In this document: one piece after another, positions 36,201 to 43,459 of the stretch
How positions within the stretch are numbered: the first letter of the stretch is position 1
Layout: the number at the start of each line of letters is the position of its first letter
From: Virgisporangium aliadipatigenens
Lineage (GTDB): Bacteria > Actinomycetota > Actinomycetes > Mycobacteriales > Micromonosporaceae
Direction of reading: 5' to 3'
Assembly (NCBI RefSeq): GCF_016863615.1
Contig: NZ_BOPF01000029.1
Location: forward strand, 62,001-126,000
DNA: 64,000 bases
Translations under genes and position numbers: made by a program
Notes under the pieces: generated by a model
What the model was told of the DNA's origin: nothing
What the model saw: the letters and a program-made list of their open reading frames with translations, nothing else
Database searches by the model: none

Positions 36201-36558
36201 GACCTACGAGGACCTGCGTGCCGTGGTCGGCGAGCGGCATCCGCACACCCTCTGCGCCGCGGGCAACTACAGCAACAGTCTGGTGCTCGCGGGCGACACC
36301 GCGGCCGCGCGGGCACTGTCGGAGCCGCTGCTGAACATGTCGCGCCAGGTTCGTGGCGACGCGCACCCCTACACCCTGGGCATCGCGCTGAACGTCTCCC
36401 TCGACCTGCGCAACGCCGGCGAGGCCGACGAGGCCCGGGACCTGTTCGGCAAGACGATCGCGCGCCTGCGCGACATCCTCGGCACCGACCATCCCGAGGT
36501 GCTGCACGCCAGTCAGGACCGGCGCGCCGACTTCGACATCGAACCGCCGCCGATGTAG
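33253..36558 (+). CDS. FxsT-like STAND NTPase/TPR protein with EAD-like N terminus
   Basis: 1101 residues, GTG start with GGAAGG at 33242. Residues 1-225 hold two EAD2-like helical modules (RERLSEALLRIRDLHEADIL; ERQLVLLLDGYDVEVRRSTF). After a linker, the phrase IPPRNxxFTGR-like (seen as LPIRNTDFTGRGPL) opens an NB-ARC domain with P-loop GLGGVGKTQLA (about 313-322), Walker B RWLLVYDNADN and GDLPLALEQAAAW. About ten TPR units follow (about 650-1090), each with GxYxEAxxxxxxxxxxxxxxxGxDHxxTL features. This order is that of the FxSxx-COOH-system tetratricopeptide protein family (FxsT). Its job is unknown; it is presumed to sense or transmit the modified peptide. It converges with the HExxH gene, leaving a single base between the stop codons. 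Confidence 0.8.
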   Translation: MRQFEVSAEQRERLSEALLRIRDLHEADILGLCVDELERRLAKPLSLKRFAQARFAIWELTTRCTEELDAVLELQAVVSRFFPDHPALVDVITIVEEIGTPPLLSEDQERQLVLLLDGYDVEVRRSTFHGVFGNPLRKDDPHWSSTARHVRFVELTCRTKGGLPLLLTYLEQTAHAPSHSDLLHPIHTWISDVGANAGLDPAVLRALCPSPASEGSHFSRNPGLDATRAHLDNSHALGSGEESDDPSAGAGDEAVNPTSTRHKVPADVVPPIRGNLPIRNTDFTGRGPLIWQLRESLLKRSNASVVPQALHGLGGVGKTQLAVEYAYRYIDYYGLIWWINADHITAVRSSLAELGRELGIPPSPDIDQSAKTVLNSLATSTRRWLLVYDNADNPEDLAGLLPPTEGHVIITSRNGEWSQVYDAIEVDVLERHESVQLIQRKTGDAIPADEADHLAEKVGDLPLALEQAAAWHSATGMPVERYLALFDKHVEELMGENKPANYPASVSAFLRVAFDKLREGSVPEAPQLLELFAHLGPDPVAAAFLRSGRGPGISEPLRQALGDEIKLNRAISALRRHGLAKVLPGQQLQVHRLVQLVLREGLLERRRERSRENVRIILQGANPGDPDNRATWPRHREIGPHIGPADLLGAPTADARRVALDQARYLYSTGDYAGSRDLAETMISRWSGPAEDGGIGADHEHTLLAKRHLANALRQLGHYERARLISTQTLETLRASPEFGDDHEHTVAVGLGLGYDLRLSGDIAGAHRSDEENYARARRTYDDDDVADALHAKNNVTASLKMLGDFDTAYRLDTELVQQWRSSFGDQDARTLRSISNVARDLYGLGRYAEALETQRLSLPEYVALLSPDHTDVLQANRTIAIALRKTGRYGEALTHARETYEAFRTRFGPDYEHTLSATMTFANTLRTVGQFTEAKKFADEGVEAYVRVLGERHPLTLAARVNLGIILRAIGDLRDAREVERSTYEDLRAVVGERHPHTLCAAGNYSNSLVLAGDTAAARALSEPLLNMSRQVRGDAHPYTLGIALNVSLDLRNAGEADEARDLFGKTIARLRDILGTDHPEVLHASQDRRADFDIEPPPM

Positions 36559-36559
36559 G

Positions 36560-37819
36560 TCAGCTCCACCGGACACTCGCCGTGGACCGGTTGCGCAGGG
36601 CCCAGCGCAGCCGGTCGCGGCGCACGTTCCGCCCGGCCCGCCGCACGACCGCCGGCGGCAGCGGGTCGGCCAGCATCTCCTCGACCGCCTCGCTGAGCGC
36701 GGCCACCAACGCCCGTCCGTCGGTGGTGAGCAGCCCGCAGCCGCGTGCCGCGACGACGGCGAGCCGGAGCTGCTCACGCAGCAGCGCGAACTGGTAGTCG
36801 GCGGCCTCCACCGCGTTCGCGGCGTGGAAGCGGCGCCACATCGTCGCGACGCCCACGAACGCGTAGATGCCGTGCAGCAGACCGGTGATCGGTCGCGGGT
36901 CGTTGCGCCACGGCGCGAAGTAGCGGCGCGTCTCGTCGCCCCGGATCGCGGGACGCAGCCGCAGCATGACGTTCAACTTCGAGTGCTGCAGTTCGTGCAC
37001 CAGGTTCGCGGCGAGGGCGGGTGCGAACGCCGGCATCGTCAGCCCGAACGCCCCGAAGACGTCCGTGGAGGTGACGCTCACCTCCCGGCCGATCGCCGCG
37101 CGGTGGAGCGGCACCAGCACCAGCGCGTCGGCGCCGATCTCCGCGGCGAGGTCGGGCGCGTGCCGGACGAGCAGCCGCCACGCGTCGTGCAGCAGCGCCC
37201 GCCACGACTCGACCTCCGCGCCGGTCAGGCGCCCCGCGAGGGGGTGCCGGTGACAGTCCCGTTGCGGATCGAGGTCGTCCAGGACCGCGTGCAGCGTCCT
37301 TCCGCCGTGACTCACCGAGATCCGGCGCAAGGGCTGCAGATCGAGAGTTCCCAGGGGAACGTCGTCAAGGGAGACCCGCTCTCCCGCGACGCTCGCCCGG
37401 ACCGACGTGACGTGCTCGCGCCGCAGCGCGACGGCGCCGGTGTCGGGCAGCATGACCGCGCCGCCGCTCGCCGGTACCTCCACGCGGGCCGGCGTACCCG
37501 CCCGCATCGCCGCCACCAGAGCGACGGCACCGAGGCGCGAGGTGAACCGCTCCGGTGCCTCGTCGCGCACCGCGTTCGCCAGCCAGGCGCCGTTCCACGG
37601 GTGTGCCAGCAGCTCCGACACCACCTCGGGAGCCGCCTTCTGGGCCACGCACAGCGCCTCGAACTCCGGCGAGCGCCCGAATCGGTGCACGAGATGACGC
37701 AACAGCAGCAGGTGCTCGTTGAGCTTCGCGTGGCGCAGTTCGGCCAGGGCCGCGGCGCCGCCACCGCCGTGCGCGAGTGCCGCGAACGTCCGCGGGTCCA
37801 GCCGCAACCGGCGCATCAT
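36560..37819 (-). CDS. HExxH-type peptide-modification enzyme of the FxsB cassette
   Basis: 419 residues. The motif H275-E-L-Q-H279 (in ANLVHELQHSKLNVML) with a distal His316 (GLLHGIYAF) gives three candidate metal ligands. This family (HEXXH motif-containing putative peptide modification protein, recently described as aKG-HExxH-type peptide beta-hydroxylase) is encoded next to FxsB-type radical SAM maturases and acts on their peptide products. Despite the motif it is not assumed to be a protease. ATG 37819 overlaps the stop of the radical SAM gene (ATGA), so the two are co-translated. The first 80 residues (LNEHLLLLRHLVHR onwards) are helical and match the family opening. Confidence 0.85.
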   Translation of the reverse strand: MMRRLRLDPRTFAALAHGGGGAAALAELRHAKLNEHLLLLRHLVHRFGRSPEFEALCVAQKAAPEVVSELLAHPWNGAWLANAVRDEAPERFTSRLGAVALVAAMRAGTPARVEVPASGGAVMLPDTGAVALRREHVTSVRASVAGERVSLDDVPLGTLDLQPLRRISVSHGGRTLHAVLDDLDPQRDCHRHPLAGRLTGAEVESWRALLHDAWRLLVRHAPDLAAEIGADALVLVPLHRAAIGREVSVTSTDVFGAFGLTMPAFAPALAANLVHELQHSKLNVMLRLRPAIRGDETRRYFAPWRNDPRPITGLLHGIYAFVGVATMWRRFHAANAVEAADYQFALLREQLRLAVVAARGCGLLTTDGRALVAALSEAVEEMLADPLPPAVVRRAGRNVRRDRLRWALRNRSTASVRWS

Positions 37820-39054
37820 GCCGGCACGTCCAGCGCCGTGACCACTCTGGCCCGCACGTGATCGACCAGGTACATGAGGTCGGCGCAGTACCGGGACGGG
37901 TTCAGGAAGCCCGTGCCGCGCCGGTACCGATGGGCGTAGAGCCCGCCGCCGCAGACCCGCATCACCCGGCACGAACGGCACTGCTCGCACAGTGCCGCCG
38001 GTCCCAACTGACGCGCCATCATCCCGGGGTGTTCCAGGGCGTCGTCGAAGGAGTCGCGGAGCACCGACAGCCCGGTCGACGGCGCCTCCGGGTAGGCGGA
38101 CTTGAGCGAGTCGCTCTGCTCGATCGAACCGTCCGACTCGACGACGGCGACGGCGCTCGGGCTCAGGCCGATCAGTTCGGTGGTGCTGACGCCGCCGAAC
38201 AGCAGGTGGATCAGGTCCTCGAACAGCCGCACCCGCACCACGTGCGGCCGGATCGCGAACCAGCGGTCGAACGCCTCGGCCAGCCAGCGCCCGTACGCCG
38301 TGGGATCCACGTCGGCGCGCGGCGAGGTCGACCAGTTCGCGTGCGGCAGCAGGAAATTGACCGACGGCGGGTCGAACGCCAGCAGCGCGTCCCACACCTC
38401 GTCGGGATCGGAACGCACATCCACGACGCACAGCAGGCCGCCGAAAATCGGCCGGAACGCCCTTGAACCGAGGACGCGAAGATTCTCCGACACCCGCGCG
38501 AACGAGCCGCGCCGTTGACGGTCCGCGCGCCGCCGATCATGAATATCGGCACCGCCGTCGACGCTGACCCCGACCCGGACGCCGTGCCGCGACAATGCGG
38601 AAAGCATGTCCCCGGTGAGCCGCACGCCATTCGTCTGGACGCTGACGGCGACGTCGACTTCCGGGGAAACGGCTCGCCGGAAGACGGTGACCAGCTCCGC
38701 TATTTCCGCGACCGGCGCGAGCAACGGTTCGCCGCCGTGCAATGCGATCGAAATGCGCGGAAGAGCGTGCGCGTCGGCATGTTCGGCGACCCGCCGCGCG
38801 GCGGCGACAACGACCGACTCGGACATCCGAACCGGCTTTGTCCGCCAACTCTGATCCGCCATGCTGTACACGTAGCAATAGGTGCACGCCAGATCGCACG
38901 GCTGCCGGATCTTCAGTACGAACTCCCGGAACGGCACCGGCCGCCAGCCGGAGGCTCGCAGGTCGGCGGCCCGCAACGACCCGTGCGGCCACTCCCGCGG
39001 ATGCACGGGATCACTGCTCTGGGCGGGCGGATGCGACGTTGGGGTCACCGACAT
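37816..39054 (-). CDS. fxsB: FxsB-like radical SAM/SPASM cyclophane-forming maturase
   Basis: 412 residues from ATG 39054. The SAM-binding cluster is C53-x3-C57-x2-C60 (QPCDLACTYCYVY), followed by LHGGEPLL (GGE motif). The C terminus holds the SPASM-type auxiliary cluster cysteines (CEQCRSC, VMRVCGGGLYAHRY, RYCADLMY). Blocks typical of FxsB are YSMADQSWR, VSVQTNGV, VRLFEDLIHLLFGG and GLSPSAVAVVESDGSIEQSD. FxsB enzymes join an aromatic ring to the beta-carbon of the residue two positions later in FxsA peptides, giving a three-residue cyclophane. The start lies inside the end of the precursor gene (44-bp overlap); GTG 39003 is an alternative start. It is followed directly by the HExxH gene. Confidence 0.88.
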   Translation of the reverse strand: MSVTPTSHPPAQSSDPVHPREWPHGSLRAADLRASGWRPVPFREFVLKIRQPCDLACTYCYVYSMADQSWRTKPVRMSESVVVAAARRVAEHADAHALPRISIALHGGEPLLAPVAEIAELVTVFRRAVSPEVDVAVSVQTNGVRLTGDMLSALSRHGVRVGVSVDGGADIHDRRRADRQRRGSFARVSENLRVLGSRAFRPIFGGLLCVVDVRSDPDEVWDALLAFDPPSVNFLLPHANWSTSPRADVDPTAYGRWLAEAFDRWFAIRPHVVRVRLFEDLIHLLFGGVSTTELIGLSPSAVAVVESDGSIEQSDSLKSAYPEAPSTGLSVLRDSFDDALEHPGMMARQLGPAALCEQCRSCRVMRVCGGGLYAHRYRRGTGFLNPSRYCADLMYLVDHVRARVVTALDVPA

Positions 39055-39229
39055 AGCTCTGCCAACCCGCGACCACGTCGTGGGTGCGGCGCACATCCGC
39101 GATCAGGCGCCGGAGCGCACTGCCGAGAACCGAGTCTTCGACGTCGACCAGTGCGTCCAATGACAGGCCGGTCACATCGATGAGCACGTCGTGGGACCCA
39201 AGGGTGCCACCGTCCTGGGCCTCCGGCAT
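39011..39229 (-). CDS. fxsA: FxsA-like RiPP precursor, variant WxS core with C-terminal extension
   Basis: 72 residues from ATG 39229, which has GGGAG 8 bp upstream. A longer frame from 39334 exists, but its extra residues look like leader DNA. The leader matches the FxSxx-COOH family: LIDVTGLSLDALV then EDSVLGSALRRLI. Family members end in Phe-x-Ser-x-x at the C terminus. Here the equivalent is W56-Q57-S58-Y59-V60, and the frame continues for 12 residues (GDPNVASARPEQ). Trp in place of Phe is still a plausible first residue of a three-residue cyclophane (W-Q-S). The end of the gene overlaps the FxsB-like start by 44 bp. Whether the extension is removed or is the product is unknown. Confidence 0.75.
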   Translation of the reverse strand: MPEAQDGGTLGSHDVLIDVTGLSLDALVDVEDSVLGSALRRLIADVRRTHDVVAGWQSYVGDPNVASARPEQ

Positions 39230-39304
39230 CCACCAACTCCCACTCGGACATCGCAGGGCTCGGGCAAGCGCACAGCGGCGGACGACCGCCGACCCGTCTT
39301 CGGT

Positions 39305-39334
39305 ACCATACGTCGATGCCCGTCGTTTTCCCAA
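39305..39334 (-). promoter_or_regulatory. Candidate promoter of the Fxs-like operon
   Basis: On the minus strand, TTGGGA (39329-39334) and TATGGT (39305-39310) are 18 bp apart, giving a leader of about 70 nt before ATG 39229. A second possible site further upstream is TTCGAC/TAGAAT at 39407-39433 with 15-bp spacing. The 262-bp gap 39230-39491 shows no gene. Confidence 0.35.
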
Positions 39335-39491
39335 GCCCGGGATAACAATCTTGGAGTCGAACGTCCGTGGTGGGCACCGACACCACGCGATCGCTAATGA
39401 TCCTGAATTCTAGAGCGCGTCCGAGTTGTCGAACCGGTCCGAAGACACATAACTTTCGCGCTGATCACGCATTACGCAATACCCGTCCGGC

Positions 39492-40478
39492 TCACGCCGC
39501 GTGCGGCCGGATGTCGACGCCGCCGTCGTTGTCCCCGGCGGCCACGAACGTCACGCCGTCCACATCGGTCACCGCCACGCAGGAGACCGAACCGAGCAGC
39601 CCTTCGACGTCCGGCGCGGCCCGGGTGTCGCGTTCGAGGTCCCACGCCTCGACGCCCTCCTCCGCGGCGATGAACGCGATCGGCCGGCCGTGCACCACCG
39701 CGACCTCGATCTCGTTGATCCAGCCCGCCTCGCGTTCCCGGGTCGCGACGCGCTCGCCCGTGGCCAGGTCCCGCAGGTGCAGGTGACCGGCCTCGTAGAG
39801 ATCGGTCCACTCGTCGCCGCTGAACGCGTCGGTGCTGTGCACGGCCATGAACCTGCCGGCGACCTCGGCGAACGCGCCGACGCCCCGGTCCTCGGGAGTC
39901 AGGTGCGGGGGCAGCAGCGGGGTGGCGGCGGCGACGTCCCAGATCGTCACCAGCCGCATGTCGGCGTCCGCGTCGGGGAACAGTTCACGGTCCGGCTCGT
40001 CGGCGGTCAGCGCGACCGGCCTCCCGTCGAACAGGGCGAACGCGTGCAGCACGGCCCGCCGCGGCAGCGGCATGTCCTCGACGACCGCTCCGCTCGGGGC
40101 GTCCCAGACCCGCAGGTGCCCGTCGGTGACCGCCGCGACGAGCGAACCCGTCGCCGCGAGTCGCCCGCCGCCCGCGACCGACAGCGGCTCGCCGACTGGC
40201 CGGCCGGTGTCCGGGTCGAAGCGTCGGATCGCGTCGTCGTCGGCGCTGATCAGGACCCCGCCGGCGAAGGCCAGGCCGGTGATCCAGCCGTCGTGCGCGG
40301 CGATCGGTTCGCCGACGGGCCGGCCGGTCGCCGGGTCCCAGAACAGGATCGTGCCGCCCTGGTCGCCGGACGCGAAGCCGGGCCGTCCCGCCCGCACCAC
40401 CGCGGTGACGCAACTGACGGGCTCGGCATGGCCGACACCCCGGGGCGGCGCGTCGGCCACCTCGATCCTCTGGTCCAT
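39492..40478 (-). CDS. WD40-repeat protein
   Basis: 328 residues, ATG 40478. Successive beta-propeller blades are visible with W-D or F-D ends: GTILFWDPATGRPVGEPI, AIRRFDPDTGRPVGEPL, LRVWDAPSGAVVEDMP, VTIWDVAAATPLLPP, LHLRDLATGERVATRE, GVEAWDLERDTRAAP, DIRPHAA. About seven blades would close one propeller, a protein-interaction scaffold. No fused catalytic domain. It is upstream of the Fxs-like operon on the same strand, but 262 bp away, so a functional link is only possible. Confidence 0.85.
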   Translation of the reverse strand: MDQRIEVADAPPRGVGHAEPVSCVTAVVRAGRPGFASGDQGGTILFWDPATGRPVGEPIAAHDGWITGLAFAGGVLISADDDAIRRFDPDTGRPVGEPLSVAGGGRLAATGSLVAAVTDGHLRVWDAPSGAVVEDMPLPRRAVLHAFALFDGRPVALTADEPDRELFPDADADMRLVTIWDVAAATPLLPPHLTPEDRGVGAFAEVAGRFMAVHSTDAFSGDEWTDLYEAGHLHLRDLATGERVATREREAGWINEIEVAVVHGRPIAFIAAEEGVEAWDLERDTRAAPDVEGLLGSVSCVAVTDVDGVTFVAAGDNDGGVDIRPHAA

Positions 40479-40552
40479 GGCACACACCGTGGAACGTTTG
40501 GGCCGCGAGGTCAACGGGCACAGCCTCCCCGCCAACCCCGACGGAGGTCGAC

Positions 40553-40699
40553 ATGTCCATCCAGGCATTCCTGTACATCGTGGCCATCATCCTGTTCATC
40601 CTCGCGGCGCTGCCGATCCCGACCCGCGGCCTGAACCTCGCCTGGCTCGGCGTCGCCGTGGGCCTGGCCGCCTACTCCTGGCCGGTCATCACCGCCTGA
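40553..40699 (+). CDS. 48-residue membrane protein
   Basis: ATG 40553 has GGAGG with 5-bp spacing (ACGGAGGTCGAC before the start). The product has two hydrophobic helices, FLYIVAIILFILAALPI (about 6-22) and NLAWLGVAVGLAAYSWPVI (about 28-46), joined by a short PTRG turn. Similar tiny two-TM proteins are frequent in actinomycete genomes without known function. The strong ribosome-binding site and clean hydrophobic pattern support expression. Divergent from the WD40 gene. Confidence 0.7.
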   Translation: MSIQAFLYIVAIILFILAALPIPTRGLNLAWLGVAVGLAAYSWPVITA

Positions 40700-40740
40700 C
40701 GCGCGGCCGGCGGGGCGCCGCGCGCGGCTAGAGTCCCTGG

Positions 40741-42111
40741 ATGCCGTTCTTTCCCCGCGCCGAGCACCTGGCGGCCCACCTGCGCGCCCGGCGGGTCGGG
40801 ATGCCCGCCTGGCGGATCGGTGCGGCGACGGCGCGGCGGCTCGACGGCGACTGGCAGGGCGCGTGTGCCGCCGCCGGCATCGCGGTGGAGCCGTCCCTGT
40901 GGCGGCGGATCGAGCGCCTCGGCCTGGTCGACACGATCGGTGCGCAACTGCCGCACCTGGCGCCCGACCTGTTGCGCTGGCACCTGCCCCGGGTGCCGGA
41001 CGGACTCGACCCGCGGCAGGACGAGGAGGAACTGGTGCTCGCCGACCGGCGCGCCCCGTCCGGCATCGAACGGCACCGGCTGTGCCTGGTCTTCCGCTGG
41101 CAGGGGCGGGAGGAGCCGCGGCTGGTCCTGCGCACCCGCCTCGCCGCCCAGGACTGGCGGTACGAGCACCGGGTCGACCGGGCGTTCTGGGACGTGCGGG
41201 AGCCCGGTGCGCTGCGGGAGCGGTGCGGCGACAGCACCCGCACGGCGTTCTACGAACGGGACGGCTCCCCGGCGCCGGTGCCCGACGCGCCACCCGCAGG
41301 CGGCGCTGCCGTTCGCACGCTGGAGTGGGCGACGACCCGCTGGGACGCCGGCGACATCGACGGCGCCCTCGCCGCCTACGGGCTGAGCGCCGAGGAGCCG
41401 CAGGAGTACCTGTGGCGCGGGATCCCGCTGGCGCTGGACCGGGTGGCCGCCCGGGCCCACGAGTGGTGGCGCAGCACGCGGCAGTCGCACCTGACGTTGA
41501 GCCGCCGGTTCGGGTGGGCGCAGCTGGAGTTCGTGCGCCGGCCGCACGGGCCGGTGCTGGTGTCCTACAACGAGGACCGGTTCGGCGAGGGCACCGCGAT
41601 GTATCAGGAGCAGTGGCAGCGGCTGCCCGACTGGGACCTGTTGCGGCACGGGATGATCCGGCCCGAGGAACTGCACCCGCTGGTGCACCGGTCGCTGTTC
41701 CCGGACGCGGCGCAGGTGCCGCCGTTCACCTGGTCGCCGGATCTGACCGCGCCGGTGCTGGTGCCGTGCGGGGGCGGACAGCACGAGGTGCGCATGGTCG
41801 ACGGCCGGCTGCGGTTCCCGCACGACGACGCCGAACTGGTCCGCGAGGAGGCGCTGTCGGCGATGGGCGCACCGGTGCGCGGCTGCGCGGCCGCCCGGCT
41901 CGCCTGGTACGGCGGCGGGAAGCTGCCGCCCGGGCTGGACGAGTGGCGGCGGCAGCTGTTCGGCACGGTGTTCGCCGACAACGTGCCGGGCCTGCGGGCG
42001 CTGCTGGAAGCCGGGTTCGACCCCGGGCTGCGCGGCACCGACCGGCTCACGGTGCACCACCACCTCACCGGCGAACAGGTCGGGCAACTCCGCGACGCGG
42101 GCCTGCTCTGA
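40741..42111 (+). CDS. Hypothetical protein with ankyrin-like C terminus
   Basis: 456 residues, ATG 40741. I do not recognise the main domain. The N terminus (AEHLAAHLRARRVG, ARRLDGDWQGACAAAGI) is helical. Residues about 95-150 are beta-rich (LCLVFRWQGREEPRLVLRT). A WATTRWDAGDIDGALAAYGL segment repeats the W/G-D-x-x-G-A layout of the N-terminal helices. The C terminus (DNVPGLRALLEAGFDPGLRG) looks like one ankyrin-type unit. No signal peptide or TM. Co-directional with the 48-residue membrane protein, 41 bp apart. Confidence 0.65.
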   Translation: MPFFPRAEHLAAHLRARRVGMPAWRIGAATARRLDGDWQGACAAAGIAVEPSLWRRIERLGLVDTIGAQLPHLAPDLLRWHLPRVPDGLDPRQDEEELVLADRRAPSGIERHRLCLVFRWQGREEPRLVLRTRLAAQDWRYEHRVDRAFWDVREPGALRERCGDSTRTAFYERDGSPAPVPDAPPAGGAAVRTLEWATTRWDAGDIDGALAAYGLSAEEPQEYLWRGIPLALDRVAARAHEWWRSTRQSHLTLSRRFGWAQLEFVRRPHGPVLVSYNEDRFGEGTAMYQEQWQRLPDWDLLRHGMIRPEELHPLVHRSLFPDAAQVPPFTWSPDLTAPVLVPCGGGQHEVRMVDGRLRFPHDDAELVREEALSAMGAPVRGCAAARLAWYGGGKLPPGLDEWRRQLFGTVFADNVPGLRALLEAGFDPGLRGTDRLTVHHHLTGEQVGQLRDAGLL

Positions 42112-42280
42112 TCTCCGTTCCCAAGGAAATGTCTGTTGCCCCGGAAGGCGTGAGCGGCGCGTCAGTGGCGCGTCAGAGGGACGTAAGGACGGCCCGGCAG
42201 CATGGCTGTCCGGCGCCGGATCCGGCGTGGTACGTCTCGAACCAGCGTCCGTGACGCTGGCCAATCGTATGGGGGCTCAA

Positions 42281-42775
42281 GTGATTGGTGTGCGACGACT
42301 CGCCCGCGCGGTCGCGGTGTTGGCCATGGGGGTGGCGGCGGTCGCGACCGCGGCCGCACCGGCCGGGGCCGCGCCGGGAGGAACGCCGGCGAACGGCTGC
42401 GTCCTGGTGGCGCAGCAGCCGGACGAACGGACGAAGACCATTGCGCTCGTCGAGCGGTGCGGTGCCGCGGCGGCCACCGAGACGGCGGCCGCCGACGTGG
42501 TGGCGCTCGCGCAGTACTTCGAGCACGCCGGCTGGTCGGGCCAGAACGTGTACGTGTACGGCGCCTACGGCACCTGTGACCGGGAGGGCTACACGCTCAG
42601 CGTCGGCTCGCCCTGGTCGGGCATGATGAGCTCGTACCGGGTCTTCGGCAACTGCTACTACTCCACCGTCACGAACTGGTGGGGCAACACGCGTTACGGC
42701 GCCATCGGCGACCAGTCCTACGTCGGCGACAGCTGGAACGACGACGTCGTCCAGTTCCGCACCTGGTCGCGGTGA
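42281..42775 (+). CDS. Secreted beta/gamma-crystallin-like protein (peptidase-inhibitor I36-like)
   Basis: 164 residues from GTG 42281, preceded by GGGGG; ATG 42269 is an in-frame alternative. Signal peptide to about residue 34 (AVLAMGVAAVATAAAPAGAA). The mature part has the Greek-key signature of microbial beta/gamma-crystallins: QYFEHAGWSGQNVYVYGAYG (aromatic-x6-G block), and GDSWNDDVVQFRTW in place of the usual NDxxSS calcium loop. Cys pairs in NGCVLV, ERCGAA, GTCDRE and GNCYYS suggest two disulphides. Relatives include the Streptomyces metalloproteinase inhibitor (I36 family); inhibitor activity here is an inference. Confidence 0.65.
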   Translation: MIGVRRLARAVAVLAMGVAAVATAAAPAGAAPGGTPANGCVLVAQQPDERTKTIALVERCGAAAATETAAADVVALAQYFEHAGWSGQNVYVYGAYGTCDREGYTLSVGSPWSGMMSSYRVFGNCYYSTVTNWWGNTRYGAIGDQSYVGDSWNDDVVQFRTWSR

Positions 42776-42800
42776 CCGGAGTCCGGTCGCGGTGATCGGA

Positions 42801-42834
42801 GGAGGCGGCGTCCCTGGGCCGGGGCGCCGCCTCC
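42801..42834. terminator. Bidirectional terminator between convergent genes
   Basis: GGAGGCGGCG (42801-42810) and its perfect complement (42825-42834) form a 10-bp stem with a 14-nt loop, between the stop at 42775 (plus) and the stop at 42838 (minus). Confidence 0.7.
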
Positions 42835-42837
42835 GCG

Positions 42838-43434
42838 TCAGTGGCCGTCGGGCGTCCATCGCGGGTCGCGGCCGAGGTAGCGCAGCAGCGCGTCGGCCGC
42901 GTCGTCGCCGTCCCGCGCGGGAAGGGCGGCGGCGTAGGCGAAGCCGCGCAACGGTTCCGCGGTCGCCCGGGCTGCCGGCATGAGCTGTTCGGCCAGTGCG
43001 GCACTGAGCGGTGTCGGCTGGCCGGTGGCGACGGCGACGTCCCAGGCGTGGACGGCGGCGTCGAGGGCGCACGCGGCGGCGGCGAGTTCCGGGGCCAGTT
43101 CCGGCGTGGGCGGCAGCGGTGTGCTCACCGAAGCCGCGGCCGGGTCGACGCCGGCCCAGGCACCGGTGGCCGCCTCGATCGCCTTGGCGACGGTGTTCTC
43201 CACGCCGCCGTCGAGCCGGCGCGGCGGGTCGAACGGGTTGTAGGAGGGTAACGGCGACGCGCCGCCCCCCACGACGGACGCCCAGGCGTGCTGGTCGCCC
43301 GCGGCGTGGAAGAGCACCTGCGCCACCGTCCACTCCGCGCACGGGGTCGGGTCGTCGAGCCGGTCCGCGGCGACGGCGCCGGTGGCGACGCGGCGCAGGG
43401 CGTCGAGGGCGGTGCTGAGCACGGGGAAGGTCAC
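42838..43434 (-). CDS. TIGR03086-type DinB/maleylpyruvate isomerase-like protein
   Basis: 198 residues, GTG 43434 with AAGGA 7-11 bp upstream. Four-helix DinB-like bundle: the N-terminal helix ALDALRRVATGAVAADRLDDPTPC, the metal-site His in EWTVAQVLFHAAGDQHAW, and a later ALDAAVHAWDVAVATGQP with the third His. This is the mycothiol-dependent maleylpyruvate isomerase/TIGR03086 group, metal-binding enzymes of actinomycetes that probably transfer or use mycothiol. Encoded 25 bp downstream of the epoxide hydrolase on the same strand, which fits a small detoxification unit. Confidence 0.85.
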   Translation of the reverse strand: MTFPVLSTALDALRRVATGAVAADRLDDPTPCAEWTVAQVLFHAAGDQHAWASVVGGGASPLPSYNPFDPPRRLDGGVENTVAKAIEAATGAWAGVDPAAASVSTPLPPTPELAPELAAAACALDAAVHAWDVAVATGQPTPLSAALAEQLMPAARATAEPLRGFAYAAALPARDGDDAADALLRYLGRDPRWTPDGH

Positions 43435-43459
43435 GATGGATTCCTTTCGGGTCGGACGG

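Noticed and set aside
39230-39334. Longer start for the FxsA-like precursor (ATG 39334)
   Set aside because: The extra 35 residues are not like family leaders, whereas ATG 39229 has a good ribosome-binding site and gives a normal-length leader.
42128-42253. 41-residue plus-strand frame starting MSVAPEG
   Set aside because: Shine-Dalgarno-like AGGA is too close to the ATG, and the product is Arg/Pro-rich without pattern.
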